Positions 1 to 5,804 of a DNA stretch of 7,992 nt are shown one piece after another. The stretch covers positions 1-7,992 of the forward strand of contig JAUVJW010000075.1 in the NCBI GenBank assembly GCA_030596465.1, in the 5' to 3' direction. Numbering within the stretch: the first letter of the stretch is position 1; every line of letters begins with the position of its first letter. A model generated the notes under the pieces. The model did no database searches. It was not told the DNA's origin and worked only from the letters and a program-made list of their open reading frames with translations. Made by a program: the position numbers and the translations under genes. Source of the stretch: Candidatus Fermentibacteraceae bacterium. GTDB taxonomy: Bacteria > Fermentibacterota > Fermentibacteria > Fermentibacterales > JCC-6.

Positions 1-166
1 AGAGTTTCTTAGCAATCAAAGCACATGGACCGTTGGATGAAAAAATCCGGGAGATATCCTTTTCAGGATCATAGCGCTGCAGAACAGTATCACTGCCGGC
101 ATCGTCCCAGCAGACGAAATTACCGTTAGCCCGAAGAAAAACGCTGTCTGCACTCGGGCAATGCAT
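1..166 (-). CDS. SPASM/radical-SAM-related protein, N-terminal part (cut by left window edge)
   Basis: Fifty-five residues are visible before the gene runs off the window. The ATG at 164-166 is chosen because AAGGA lies 5 bases upstream, and the reading frame is closed by a TGA a short way further upstream. The protein opens MHCPSADSVF and continues with RANGNFVCWDDAGSD. The spacing, Cys3, then a Gly, then Cys19 followed by WDD, resembles the first half of the auxiliary Fe-S (SPASM/twitch) regions of radical SAM enzymes, although SPASM normally has Gly-x4-Cys rather than the Gly-x3-Cys seen here. No CxxxCxxC radical SAM motif is visible, so it would have to lie in the missing part. The gene starts 45 bases after the nitronate-monooxygenase-like gene and probably shares its transcript. 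That it is a coding region is fairly sure; the family is tentative. Confidence 0.6.
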   Translation of the reverse strand, partial: MHCPSADSVFLRANGNFVCWDDAGSDTVLQRYDPEKDISRIFSSNGPCALIAKKL

Positions 167-211
167 CCATTTCCTTTCTGTGTTTTCGGAACGAAGCAAA
201 AGACATATCAG

Positions 212-1279
212 TCAGGAAAGCAGCGGTTCCGCTTCCGTGGTCAATTCCTGCATCAGTTCCTCTACACTGACTATTTTATCAATTCTTGTCACATTCTCGC
301 CACACATCGGGAATCCTGTGTCAAGATGCCCCCTGGATGAGTTCAGTAATGCAAGAGCGATACAGTAATTGGCCTTGTCGGCATCGCATGTTATCAAACA
401 TTTATAGAAGCATTTGAACTTCTGTTTCTCTCCCAGGCTTTTTTCTACGAACGGGGTTTTAATCACCCGTGCGGGAAGACCTACTGGAGAAAGAATTACA
501 GCAACATCGTCTTCTGTTGCATCTACGTAAGACTGTTTGTATTCATCGGAAACATCACACTCGTGCGTTGCCACAAATCTTGTGCCCATTTGAACACCAC
601 TGGCGCCCATGTTCAAGTATCTTGCAATATCGGCACCTGTATAAACACCTCCAGCCGCTATGACGGGAATCTTGTGTCCGGCCTGTTGTTCATAGCGTTT
701 TGCGACAACCAGTGTTTCGCGAACCAGTGTATCCAGATCGGATACCGTACCGGCCAGAAGATCCCGCATTTTGAATCCCAGATGGCCACCAGCCTTTGGG
801 CCTTCTACAACTATGGCATCCGGGAACCGTGAATATTTCTTTGACCATGATCGGCAGATAACATCAGCGGCGCGGCCTGACGAGATAATGGGAACCAGCT
901 TCATTGGAGAATCACCCGCGAATTCAGGTAAGCGTAATGGAAGGCCAGCGCCCGCAAATAGAACATCAACATTTTCACCAGCGCAGGTCTTAACCAGATC
1001 GCCAAAATTTGTCAGTGCTACCATCACATTAACACCTACTGGAAGCCCCTGCTGTTTTACCATCCTGATCTCTGCAGATAAAGCATCGCGTGATCTCTGC
1101 AGGTACGGTATTGAGGTATCCATTTCTTCGCCCAGCCCCACGCTGGCAATGACACCCAGGCCACCGGCAAAAGAAACCGCTGAAGCAAGTGATGCCTTTG
1201 AAACTGAAACACCCATACCACCCTGAACAATTGGAATACGAATGGTAAGATCACCGATTTTCAGGCTCGGTATTTTCAT
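212..1279 (-). CDS. Nitronate monooxygenase / 2-nitropropane dioxygenase family FMN protein with C-terminal Cys cluster
   Basis: The protein has 355 residues in a TIM-barrel flavin-oxidoreductase family that includes nitronate monooxygenase and the FabK enoyl-ACP reductase. Visible motifs in order are IVQGGMG (residues 17-23, FMN phosphate/isoalloxazine region), GVNVMVAL (82-89), EGPKAGGHLGF (159-169, containing the His that is catalytic in nitronate monooxygenases), AAGGVYTG (208-215) and GASGVQMGTRF (225-235, phosphate-binding loop). After the barrel comes an extension with Cys290, Cys294, Cys298 and Cys306, plus Cys326. It resembles the tail of a subgroup of anaerobe YrpB/NPD-type proteins and might bind metal or an Fe-S cluster. 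A longer reading from GTG at 1285 is possible, but the ATG at 1277-1279 has AGAAAGG 5 bases upstream, and the GTG would sit on that site. True substrate unknown; family confident. Confidence 0.88.
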   Translation of the reverse strand: MKIPSLKIGDLTIRIPIVQGGMGVSVSKASLASAVSFAGGLGVIASVGLGEEMDTSIPYLQRSRDALSAEIRMVKQQGLPVGVNVMVALTNFGDLVKTCAGENVDVLFAGAGLPLRLPEFAGDSPMKLVPIISSGRAADVICRSWSKKYSRFPDAIVVEGPKAGGHLGFKMRDLLAGTVSDLDTLVRETLVVAKRYEQQAGHKIPVIAAGGVYTGADIARYLNMGASGVQMGTRFVATHECDVSDEYKQSYVDATEDDVAVILSPVGLPARVIKTPFVEKSLGEKQKFKCFYKCLITCDADKANYCIALALLNSSRGHLDTGFPMCGENVTRIDKIVSVEELMQELTTEAEPLLS

Positions 1280-1304
1280 TGACACCTTTCTGTCTATATA
1301 CTAT

Positions 1305-1334
1305 TTATTATGCTATCGCATAATAATGAAGCAA
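1305..1334 (-). promoter_or_regulatory. Putative promoter with embedded perfect 9-bp inverted repeat (operator candidate)
   Basis: TTATTATGC (1305-1313) and GCATAATAA (1318-1326) form a perfect inverted repeat separated by four bases. On the minus strand a weak -35, TTGCTT (1334-1329), and a better -10, CATAAT (1312-1307), lie 16 bases apart. The repeat would therefore cover the spacer and the -10 box, where a repressor would block polymerase. The transcript would lead into the nitronate-monooxygenase-like gene about 30 bases downstream. The inverted repeat is seen directly; the promoter and operator roles are inferred. Confidence 0.4.
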
Positions 1335-1389
1335 ATAACTAATTCCTAAAAAGTATGTATTCCCAAATCAACATAGAGTTCCCGGGAGC

Positions 1390-1599
1390 ATGTCCGAGAA
1401 TACAGCATTGCCATTAACAGCCACGCGAACAGCTATAAACCATACTAATTATAAGCATAGCGAAAATACAACAAATGTCGCTGATATACAACTGTACAAA
1501 CTTGACAATCAGGTGTTTGATACTGCCAGCCTCAACATACTGCAAGAGTATGCCTTGACTGAACAACAACCTACGGTATTTCGTGACAGCAGCCTGTGA
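1390..1599 (+). CDS. Doubtful small ORF, 69 residues, no recognised family
   Basis: This is the only open frame of any length in the 1286-1698 gap. The peptide is rich in Asn, Thr and Gln, has no Cys, no hydrophobic segment and no motif I recognise. The start is poor: GGGAG ends a single base before the ATG, too close for a normal ribosome site, and no other in-frame start exists upstream. It may be non-coding sequence. A weak AT-rich hairpin (AAAGT/ACTTT followed by T residues, about 1617-1635) follows it and could end a transcript. Apart from the flanking promoters I see nothing else in this gap. Confidence 0.22.
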   Translation: MSENTALPLTATRTAINHTNYKHSENTTNVADIQLYKLDNQVFDTASLNILQEYALTEQQPTVFRDSSL

Positions 1600-1631
1600 T
1601 GGATTCGGGCCGAGGAAAGTATTTCACTTTT

Positions 1632-1643
1632 TTTGACAGGGTT
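1632..1643 (+). repeat. 12-bp direct repeat, copy 1 (TTTGACAGGGTT)
   Basis: The same 12 bases recur at 2028-2039, so the two copies bracket the arsR-like gene. This copy contains a -35-like TTGACA, while the second lies inside the GroES-like remnant. It may be chance or microhomology left by a rearrangement. Confidence 0.4.
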
Positions 1644-1669
1644 GACATTCCGGAAGTATATCATATTTT
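1633..1669 (+). promoter_or_regulatory. Promoter of the arsR-like gene
   Basis: Two consensus TTGACA hexamers occur in tandem at 1633-1638 and 1642-1647. The first pairs with TATATC (1657-1662) at 18 bases and the second with TATTTT (1664-1669) at 16 bases. Either would start transcription about 20-30 bases ahead of the arsR-like ATG at 1699. The segment 1657-1666 (TATATCATAT) is partly symmetric and could be where the repressor acts on its own gene, but no long inverted repeat is present. Matching to the -35 consensus is strong; which pair is used cannot be told. Confidence 0.55.
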
Positions 1670-1698
1670 TCGATTAACTCAATTGAAGGAAACGTCAA

Positions 1699-1998
1699 AT
1701 GATAGAAAACAGTGAGTGGAGAACAAGCCTGGCGGAGCTGACGAAGGCAATTGGTCATCCTGTGCGTATTCAGATACTTCAGGAGTTGAGCATTGGTTCC
1801 TGCATTGTGTCGGAACTCACGGGTAAGCTGGAAGTGGAGGCTTCTCTGTTGTCAAAGCATCTGGCTGTACTGCGCGATGCGGGGCTTATTGAATGTGAGC
1901 CTGAATGGCGTTGTCGAAGATATCATCTTAAAAGTCCTGAAGCAATCGGTGCCATATTGACAGCGCTCAATGAAGCATTGGAGGAAAGCAGGAAATGA
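1699..1998 (+). CDS. ArsR/SmtB-family winged-helix transcriptional regulator
   Basis: This 99-residue protein has the usual size of an ArsR-type dimeric repressor, a cytoplasmic DNA-binding protein that releases its operator on sensing metal or oxidation. Visible are AIGHPVRIQILQEL (residues 17-30, the characteristic ArsR opening), the helix-turn-helix with its recognition helix SLLSKHLAVLRDAGLIE (49-65), then a wing with RCRRYHL (71-77). The metal motif ELCVCDL of classic ArsR is not conserved; only Cys35 falls in that region (SCIVSEL). Two more cysteines, Cys66 and Cys72, flank the start of the wing. Inducer is therefore unknown, and thiol or atypical metal sensing is possible. GAAGGA upstream gives a good ribosome site. 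The stop overlaps the ATG of a GroES remnant (ATGA). The protein may regulate itself or the flanking palindromic sites; this is not shown by the sequence. Confidence 0.9.
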   Translation: MIENSEWRTSLAELTKAIGHPVRIQILQELSIGSCIVSELTGKLEVEASLLSKHLAVLRDAGLIECEPEWRCRRYHLKSPEAIGAILTALNEALEESRK

Positions 1999-2153
1999 GT
2001 TTAGCGATTATTTAGAATATAGATGAGTTTGACAGGGTTATTTACAAAAAGTACAGCGGTACTGAAATCAAACTGGACGGGGAGACCTACCTGTTGATAC
2101 CCTCCGGTGATCTGCTTGCAAAATATGTGGAAGCAGACGAAATACCTGAATGA
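1995..2153 (+). pseudogene. GroES (co-chaperonin) C-terminal remnant with in-frame TAG, coupled to the arsR-like gene
   Basis: The ATG at 1995 overlaps the arsR-like stop as ATGA. Reading on gives MSLAII, a TAG at 2013-2015, then 45 residues to a TGA at 2151-2153. The part after the TAG, including DRVIYKKYSGTEIKLDG and ETYLLIPSGDLLAKY, matches the C-terminal third to half of GroES, where DRV-(I/L)-x-x-K-Y-x-GTE and the ILA ending are conserved. The N-terminal barrel strands and the GroEL-binding mobile loop are missing, and no groEL follows, so it cannot act as a normal co-chaperonin. It may be a decayed fragment left by recombination. Other readings are a start downstream of the TAG (no ATG or good ribosome site seen) or recoding of TAG, for example as pyrrolysine, which nothing else here supports. 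Confidence 0.7.
2028..2039 (+). repeat. 12-bp direct repeat, copy 2 (TTTGACAGGGTT)
   Basis: Second copy of the element at 1632-1643, here encoding FDRV of the GroES-like remnant. See copy 1. Confidence 0.4.
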
Positions 2154-2163
2154 ATCAATTAAT

Positions 2164-2196
2164 CCGGCGTGACAACGCCTCGCCGGCATCCTTTTT
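2164..2196 (+). terminator. Rho-independent terminator candidate after the arsR/GroES-remnant unit
   Basis: CCGGCG (2164-2169) pairs with CGCCGG (2181-2186), and an alternative tight hairpin GGCGT-GACA-ACGCC (2166-2179) competes with it. TTTTT follows at 2192-2196 in a pyrimidine-rich stretch. It lies just after the remnant's stop and before the deaminase gene, so it would separate the two units. The five-base gap between stem and T-run and the two competing folds weaken the call. Confidence 0.5.
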
Positions 2197-2219
2197 CTTA
2201 TCTTTGTTTATTTCTTTCA

Positions 2220-2245
2220 GTTTTGTATCATTACATATACAAAAC
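2220..2245. promoter_or_regulatory. Perfect 9-bp inverted repeat just ahead of the first deaminase ribosome site
   Basis: GTTTTGTAT (2220-2228) and ATACAAAAC (2237-2245) are exact reverse complements around an 8-base centre. The right arm ends two bases before the Shine-Dalgarno GGGAGGA (2247-2253). A possible promoter, TTGTTT (2204-2209) and TATCAT (2226-2231), would place the -10 box inside the repeat, which fits an operator. Alternatively the repeat forms an mRNA hairpin next to the ribosome site. No known riboswitch consensus was recognised. Confidence 0.4.
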
Positions 2246-2256
2246 AGGGAGGAATC

Positions 2257-3465
2257 ATGGAAATCACTCGGGAACTCATCAAGAAATTGCCTAAGACCGA
2301 TCTGCATCTGCACCTTGACGGATCTATCAGAATAGAGACCCTTATCGAGCTGGCCAGAGATGGTGGTGTAGAACTGCCTTCATATACAGTGGAGGGCTTG
2401 AAGGAAACAGTATTCAAAAACAATTACAAGGATCTTGATGATTATCTGAAGGGGTTCGGATACACCTGTGCCGTAATGCGTAAAAAAGAGAATATTGAAC
2501 GAATCTCTTATGAACTCGCTCTTGACAATCAGCAGGAGGGTGTCCGGTACATTGAGGTAAGATATGCCCCACAGCTTCACGCCGGTGGCGAGATGACCCT
2601 GTCAGATACTATTAAGGCAGTCAATAATGGTCTTAGCCGCGCAAAGAGTGAATTCAACAGCCGTGAGGCCGTGACCTCCGGCGGAGAACCCCCATTCGAA
2701 TACGGAATAATCGTTTGCGCCATGCGTTACTTCAACAGACATTTCTCAGACTATTTCAGTGATATCATTTCAGTGCATTCATATTCCGCGGAGGATAAGA
2801 TATTCGGTCTGGCCTCTCTTGAAATGGTTGGAGCCGCAGTTCAGGCCAGAAGACAAATGGGTCTTCCGGTGGTGGGGGTTGACCTTGCCGGTCCGGAAAA
2901 AGGAAACCCTCCAATTCATCATCGGGAAGCGTATATGCTTGCACAGAGAAATTTCCTGAACAAGACTGTTCATGCCGGAGAAGCCTATGGGCCGGAAAGC
3001 ATTTTCCAGGCTATAACCGAGCTTGGGGCAGGTCGCATTGGGCACGGAACATCCCTGTTCAAACCGGAGACAATAACCGATTCATCTATTCATGACAGGG
3101 ACAGGTATGTGAATGATCTTGTGCAGTTCATCGCCAACAGACGAATAACAATCGAGGTATGTCTTACTTCCAACATGCAGACTGACCCTGAACTGCTCAG
3201 GCTGGAAGACCATCCATTCCGCAAGATGCTGAAAAACAAGTTGTCATGCTCAATCTGTACAGACAACCGAACAGTGTCTCACACCACTGTAACCGATGAA
3301 GTGTTCAAGGCCGTGCAGGCATTTAATCTGTCATTGGGCGAAGTAAAAAATCTAATGGTGTATGGTTTCAAGAGAAGCTTTTTCCCTCATGCTTACCGGG
3401 ACAAGAGGGCTTATGTAAGGCAATGTATGAATTACTTTGAGAAAGTTGTTGCCGAATCGGTTTGA
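2257..3465 (+). CDS. Adenosine-deaminase-family hydrolase, copy 1
   Basis: The protein has 402 residues, longer than the roughly 330-360 of classical adenosine deaminase, and would be a cytoplasmic Zn-dependent deaminase of purine nucleosides. Metal ligands are visible as DLHLHLDGS (His17, His19), VHAGEAYGPESI (His239, with Glu242 as the proton shuttle), IGHGTSL (His263, the catalytic His) and ICTDNRTVS (Asp336, metal ligand). Asp21, after the second His, matches the residue that contacts the ribose 5'-OH in mouse adenosine deaminase. The usual TDD is TDN here (Asn337), as in actinobacterial-type adenosine deaminases. The ribosome site GGGAGGA is strong. A second copy starts 28 bases after the stop, 71% identical, and probably lies on the same mRNA. 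Adenosine is the likeliest substrate, but other 6-aminopurine nucleosides are possible. Confidence 0.88.
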   Translation: MEITRELIKKLPKTDLHLHLDGSIRIETLIELARDGGVELPSYTVEGLKETVFKNNYKDLDDYLKGFGYTCAVMRKKENIERISYELALDNQQEGVRYIEVRYAPQLHAGGEMTLSDTIKAVNNGLSRAKSEFNSREAVTSGGEPPFEYGIIVCAMRYFNRHFSDYFSDIISVHSYSAEDKIFGLASLEMVGAAVQARRQMGLPVVGVDLAGPEKGNPPIHHREAYMLAQRNFLNKTVHAGEAYGPESIFQAITELGAGRIGHGTSLFKPETITDSSIHDRDRYVNDLVQFIANRRITIEVCLTSNMQTDPELLRLEDHPFRKMLKNKLSCSICTDNRTVSHTTVTDEVFKAVQAFNLSLGEVKNLMVYGFKRSFFPHAYRDKRAYVRQCMNYFEKVVAESV

Positions 3466-3493
3466 TTCATATTCAGTGGAAGTGCGGGTAGAC

Positions 3494-4708
3494 ATGAAGA
3501 TTACGCGTGAGGTTATAGCAAAACTGCCGAAAACTGACCTTCATGTTCATCTTGGTGGCTCAATGCGGCTTGAAACCCTGATTGATCTGGCGATAAAGGA
3601 TGGAGTTGCGCTTCCATCATACACAGTACATGGACTCAAGGAAACGGTATTCAAGGAGAATTACCATAGTCTTGAGGAGTACCTGAAGTGCTTTGTATAT
3701 GCTGGGGCCGTTATGCAGAAACCGGAAAATCTGTCTCGCATTGCCTATGAGCTTGCGGTGGATAATCAAAATGAGGGTGTTAGATATGTGGAGGTGAGGT
3801 TTGCCCCTCAACGCTATGCCGGTGGCGAAATGGATTTGCCTCAAGTGCTTGAAGCTGTTAACGATGGTTTGAGCAGGGCAAAGTGTGAATTCAACAGTCG
3901 TGATGTGATTGTTTCCGGTGCGGAACCTCCTTTTGATTACGGAATCATTGCCTGTGCAATGCGCTATTTCACCAGGAAATCGTCTCAATATTTCAAACAT
4001 ATATTTCTGGTTCACGCACATTCTTCGTCTGACAGTATTTTCGGACTTGCCTCCCTTGAGTTGGCAGGAGCCATTGTAAAGACCAGACGGGAAAACGGAA
4101 TTCCAGTTGTGGCTATTGATATTGCCGGCAGGGAAAAGGGATACCCGCCAATTCACCACAGGGAAGCCTACATGCTCGCCCACAGAAATTTCCTGAACAA
4201 AACTGTCCATGCAGGAGAGGCTTACGGCCCTGAGAGTATTTTCCAGGCTATAACGGAACTCGGTGCCGACAGGATTGGTCATGGAACATCACTGTTCAAT
4301 GCAGAGGCAATCAGTGACCGGTCCATAGCAGACAAACAGAGATACATTGATGATCTGGTCAGATTCATCGCTGGCCGGAGGGTGACCATCGAGGTATGTC
4401 TTACTTCAAATATGCAGACCGATCCGGAACTCCGTCGCCTGGAGGATCATCCTTTTCGAAGGATGATAGACAACAGGCTTTCGTGTACAATCTGTACAGA
4501 CAACAGAACGGTATCGAATACAACGGTCACAGATGAGATCTTCAAGGCGGTAAGTGTATTTGATCTTTCTCCGGCTCAACTTAAGAACCTGGTTGCATAC
4601 GGTTTCAAGCGCAGCTTCTTTCCCCACAGTTACAGGAATAAAAGAGTTTATGTGAAGCGGTGCATGGACTACTTCGAAGAGATTATTGCCAATTCAATTT
4701 CGACCTGA
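3494..4708 (+). CDS. Adenosine-deaminase-family hydrolase, copy 2 (Asp-to-Gly at the 5'-OH contact)
   Basis: The protein has 404 residues. The ATG at 3494 is chosen over an upstream ATG at 3437 because MKITREVIAKLPKTDLH aligns exactly with the start of copy 1; the upstream choice would add 19 unrelated residues overlapping copy 1. The ribosome site is only moderate (GGAAG, about 11 bases away), so coupling to copy 1 is plausible. All catalytic positions are kept: His17, His19, His239, Glu242, His263, Asp336, again with TDN. Counted by eye, 285 of 402 aligned positions are identical to copy 1 without gaps, and 219-250 is almost unchanged. The striking difference is DLHVHLGGS: Gly21 replaces the Asp that binds the ribose 5'-OH in classical enzymes. 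The enzyme is probably active, with changed preference at the 5' position; the substrate is unknown. Confidence 0.87.
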   Translation: MKITREVIAKLPKTDLHVHLGGSMRLETLIDLAIKDGVALPSYTVHGLKETVFKENYHSLEEYLKCFVYAGAVMQKPENLSRIAYELAVDNQNEGVRYVEVRFAPQRYAGGEMDLPQVLEAVNDGLSRAKCEFNSRDVIVSGAEPPFDYGIIACAMRYFTRKSSQYFKHIFLVHAHSSSDSIFGLASLELAGAIVKTRRENGIPVVAIDIAGREKGYPPIHHREAYMLAHRNFLNKTVHAGEAYGPESIFQAITELGADRIGHGTSLFNAEAISDRSIADKQRYIDDLVRFIAGRRVTIEVCLTSNMQTDPELRRLEDHPFRRMIDNRLSCTICTDNRTVSNTTVTDEIFKAVSVFDLSPAQLKNLVAYGFKRSFFPHSYRNKRVYVKRCMDYFEEIIANSIST

Positions 4709-4876
4709 TGGTTTATACATTATTCTTACACAGAAAAACTGAAATAGAAAATGAGTGAGATTGAATAAACGGTAATATTCGGATGCACTCATAGCCCGGT
4801 GTGTTGCTGTAATCTTTTTGCGGCAGCAGGGATTGCCATTATCAGACAGGGATAACCATAGGCTGTTCGTATGGAG
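4709..4876. other. Convergent intergenic region
   Basis: This lies between the ends of the deaminase unit and of the minus-strand operon, so both transcripts should stop here. The clearest symmetry is ATGAGTG (4751-4757) with CACTCAT (4786-4792), a 7-bp inverted repeat around 28 bases. It lacks a T-run and is not a convincing terminator. A second imperfect pairing, TGCTG with CAGCA, spans about 4804-4828. No ORF or RNA gene was recognised. Confidence 0.3.
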
Positions 4877-5761
4877 TTACGGTTGTCTCAGCCTGACAGC
4901 TCCAAGAAACAACCTCTCATATTCTACATTTCTCTGGTCAGAAGTTTCCAGGTGGATAGTACTGATCTCGTTGTTTAATTCTTCCGGAATGGGGAATACC
5001 AGCCAGTAGGAATCCTCTTCTGTGAAGGCAGGTTGCCAGGTTTCCCAGAGTGCTGTTATTTCAGAAGGTTTTAGTTTTGCATTTGCCCATCTGTAGAATG
5101 TATCAGGCGCCAGCTGCGGGTCAATTTCTCCCCCGAGCGGAAAATCACAGGGTATGAATTCATCCTGATGTACTGCAACCGGAATCACTCCGTAAGGTGT
5201 AAAGAAAAGAGCTTCTTTAACTGATGTTCCTGTGAAAACCGGGTTTCCATCTTGACTCCAGTTGAAGAAATTGCCTGTAAAGTTCTGACTGACGGTACAC
5301 TCGTAATAGAGGAAATTCTCCGTGATACCTGTGTTTTTTTGCAGGAGAGGCAGTGAGGGTACATCTCTCCAGAAGTCTGCAGCCCATGCAAAAGGACCTT
5401 CATAGAGGATCGATTCTTCTATAGTGGCTTGAATTACGGACGAGGCAGATATTTCCCAATTTGCTGTTTCCTCTGTAAGTACATCGGGTTCCGGGTATAT
5501 CATTGTGATGGTTTCGCCATTTCCAGTCTCAATCGTAAATGTTCCTTCAAACGGTTCCCCGTGGATCCATATTACAGGTGCCTTAACAACCATTTCAATC
5601 GGGAAATCCGGGTACTGTGCAGGTTCATCCCATGGGCTTCCGCATATCATTGGCTGGTTTTCTTCAAAAACAACCACACCCCACTCGTGAACAAAATTAA
5701 GGGTACTGCCTTCATCGTGATAAACAGCAGTATTAACCATCAATACTATTATGGGTATCAT
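4877..5761 (-). CDS. Probable exported 'HEWG' protein of unknown function
   Basis: The protein has 294 residues. Its pattern recalls a family of uncharacterised, mostly secreted proteins of planctomycetes and deltaproteobacteria-like organisms. Those have HEWG near the N-terminus, then a METPVIYFY-like strand with an Ig-like segment ending in a WYP-type motif, then an FLFYRG-like motif and a final VGRxE-type strand. Here these appear as VHEWGVVVF (24-32), KAPVIWIHGEP (60-70) with MIYPEP (87-92), NFLYYE (149-154), LKPSEITALWETW (230-242) and LFLGAVRL (284-291). The N-terminus MIPIIVLMVNTAV is hydrophobic but short and lacks a positive residue, so export is likely but not clear. Cys40, Cys155 and Cys205 could form a disulfide. 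GAAGGGA upstream supports the ATG. It starts 43 bases after the radical SAM gene, last in the operon. Function unknown. Confidence 0.75.
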   Translation of the reverse strand: MIPIIVLMVNTAVYHDEGSTLNFVHEWGVVVFEENQPMICGSPWDEPAQYPDFPIEMVVKAPVIWIHGEPFEGTFTIETGNGETITMIYPEPDVLTEETANWEISASSVIQATIEESILYEGPFAWAADFWRDVPSLPLLQKNTGITENFLYYECTVSQNFTGNFFNWSQDGNPVFTGTSVKEALFFTPYGVIPVAVHQDEFIPCDFPLGGEIDPQLAPDTFYRWANAKLKPSEITALWETWQPAFTEEDSYWLVFPIPEELNNEISTIHLETSDQRNVEYERLFLGAVRLRQP

Positions 5762-5804
5762 AATTTTTCCCTTCGTTTTTCAGGATACACGGGGAGTTAC
5801 CGGA

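Noticed and set aside
771..1226. A 151-residue plus-strand frame opposite the flavoprotein gene
   Set aside because: It is antisense to the conserved FMN-binding motifs and has Pro/Ser/Thr-rich low-similarity content typical of shadow frames.
2013..2015. Pyrrolysine at the TAG in the GroES remnant as a firm call
   Set aside because: No pyl genes or downstream signal are visible, and a truncated GroES fragment is already a likely pseudogene; kept only as an alternative.
2154..2256. Purine riboswitch ahead of the deaminase genes
   Set aside because: The gene context invites it, but the conserved purine-aptamer junction sequences are not recognisable; the hairpin and palindrome seen have simpler readings.
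3437..3493. Longer N-terminus for the second deaminase from ATG at 3437
   Set aside because: It would overlap the end of copy 1, and the extra 19 residues do not match copy 1, whereas the ATG at 3494 aligns exactly with copy 1's start.
3617..4282. A 221-residue open frame on the minus strand opposite the second deaminase
   Set aside because: It is fully antisense to a strongly conserved enzyme, shows no recognisable motif, and is explained by codon bias of the real gene.
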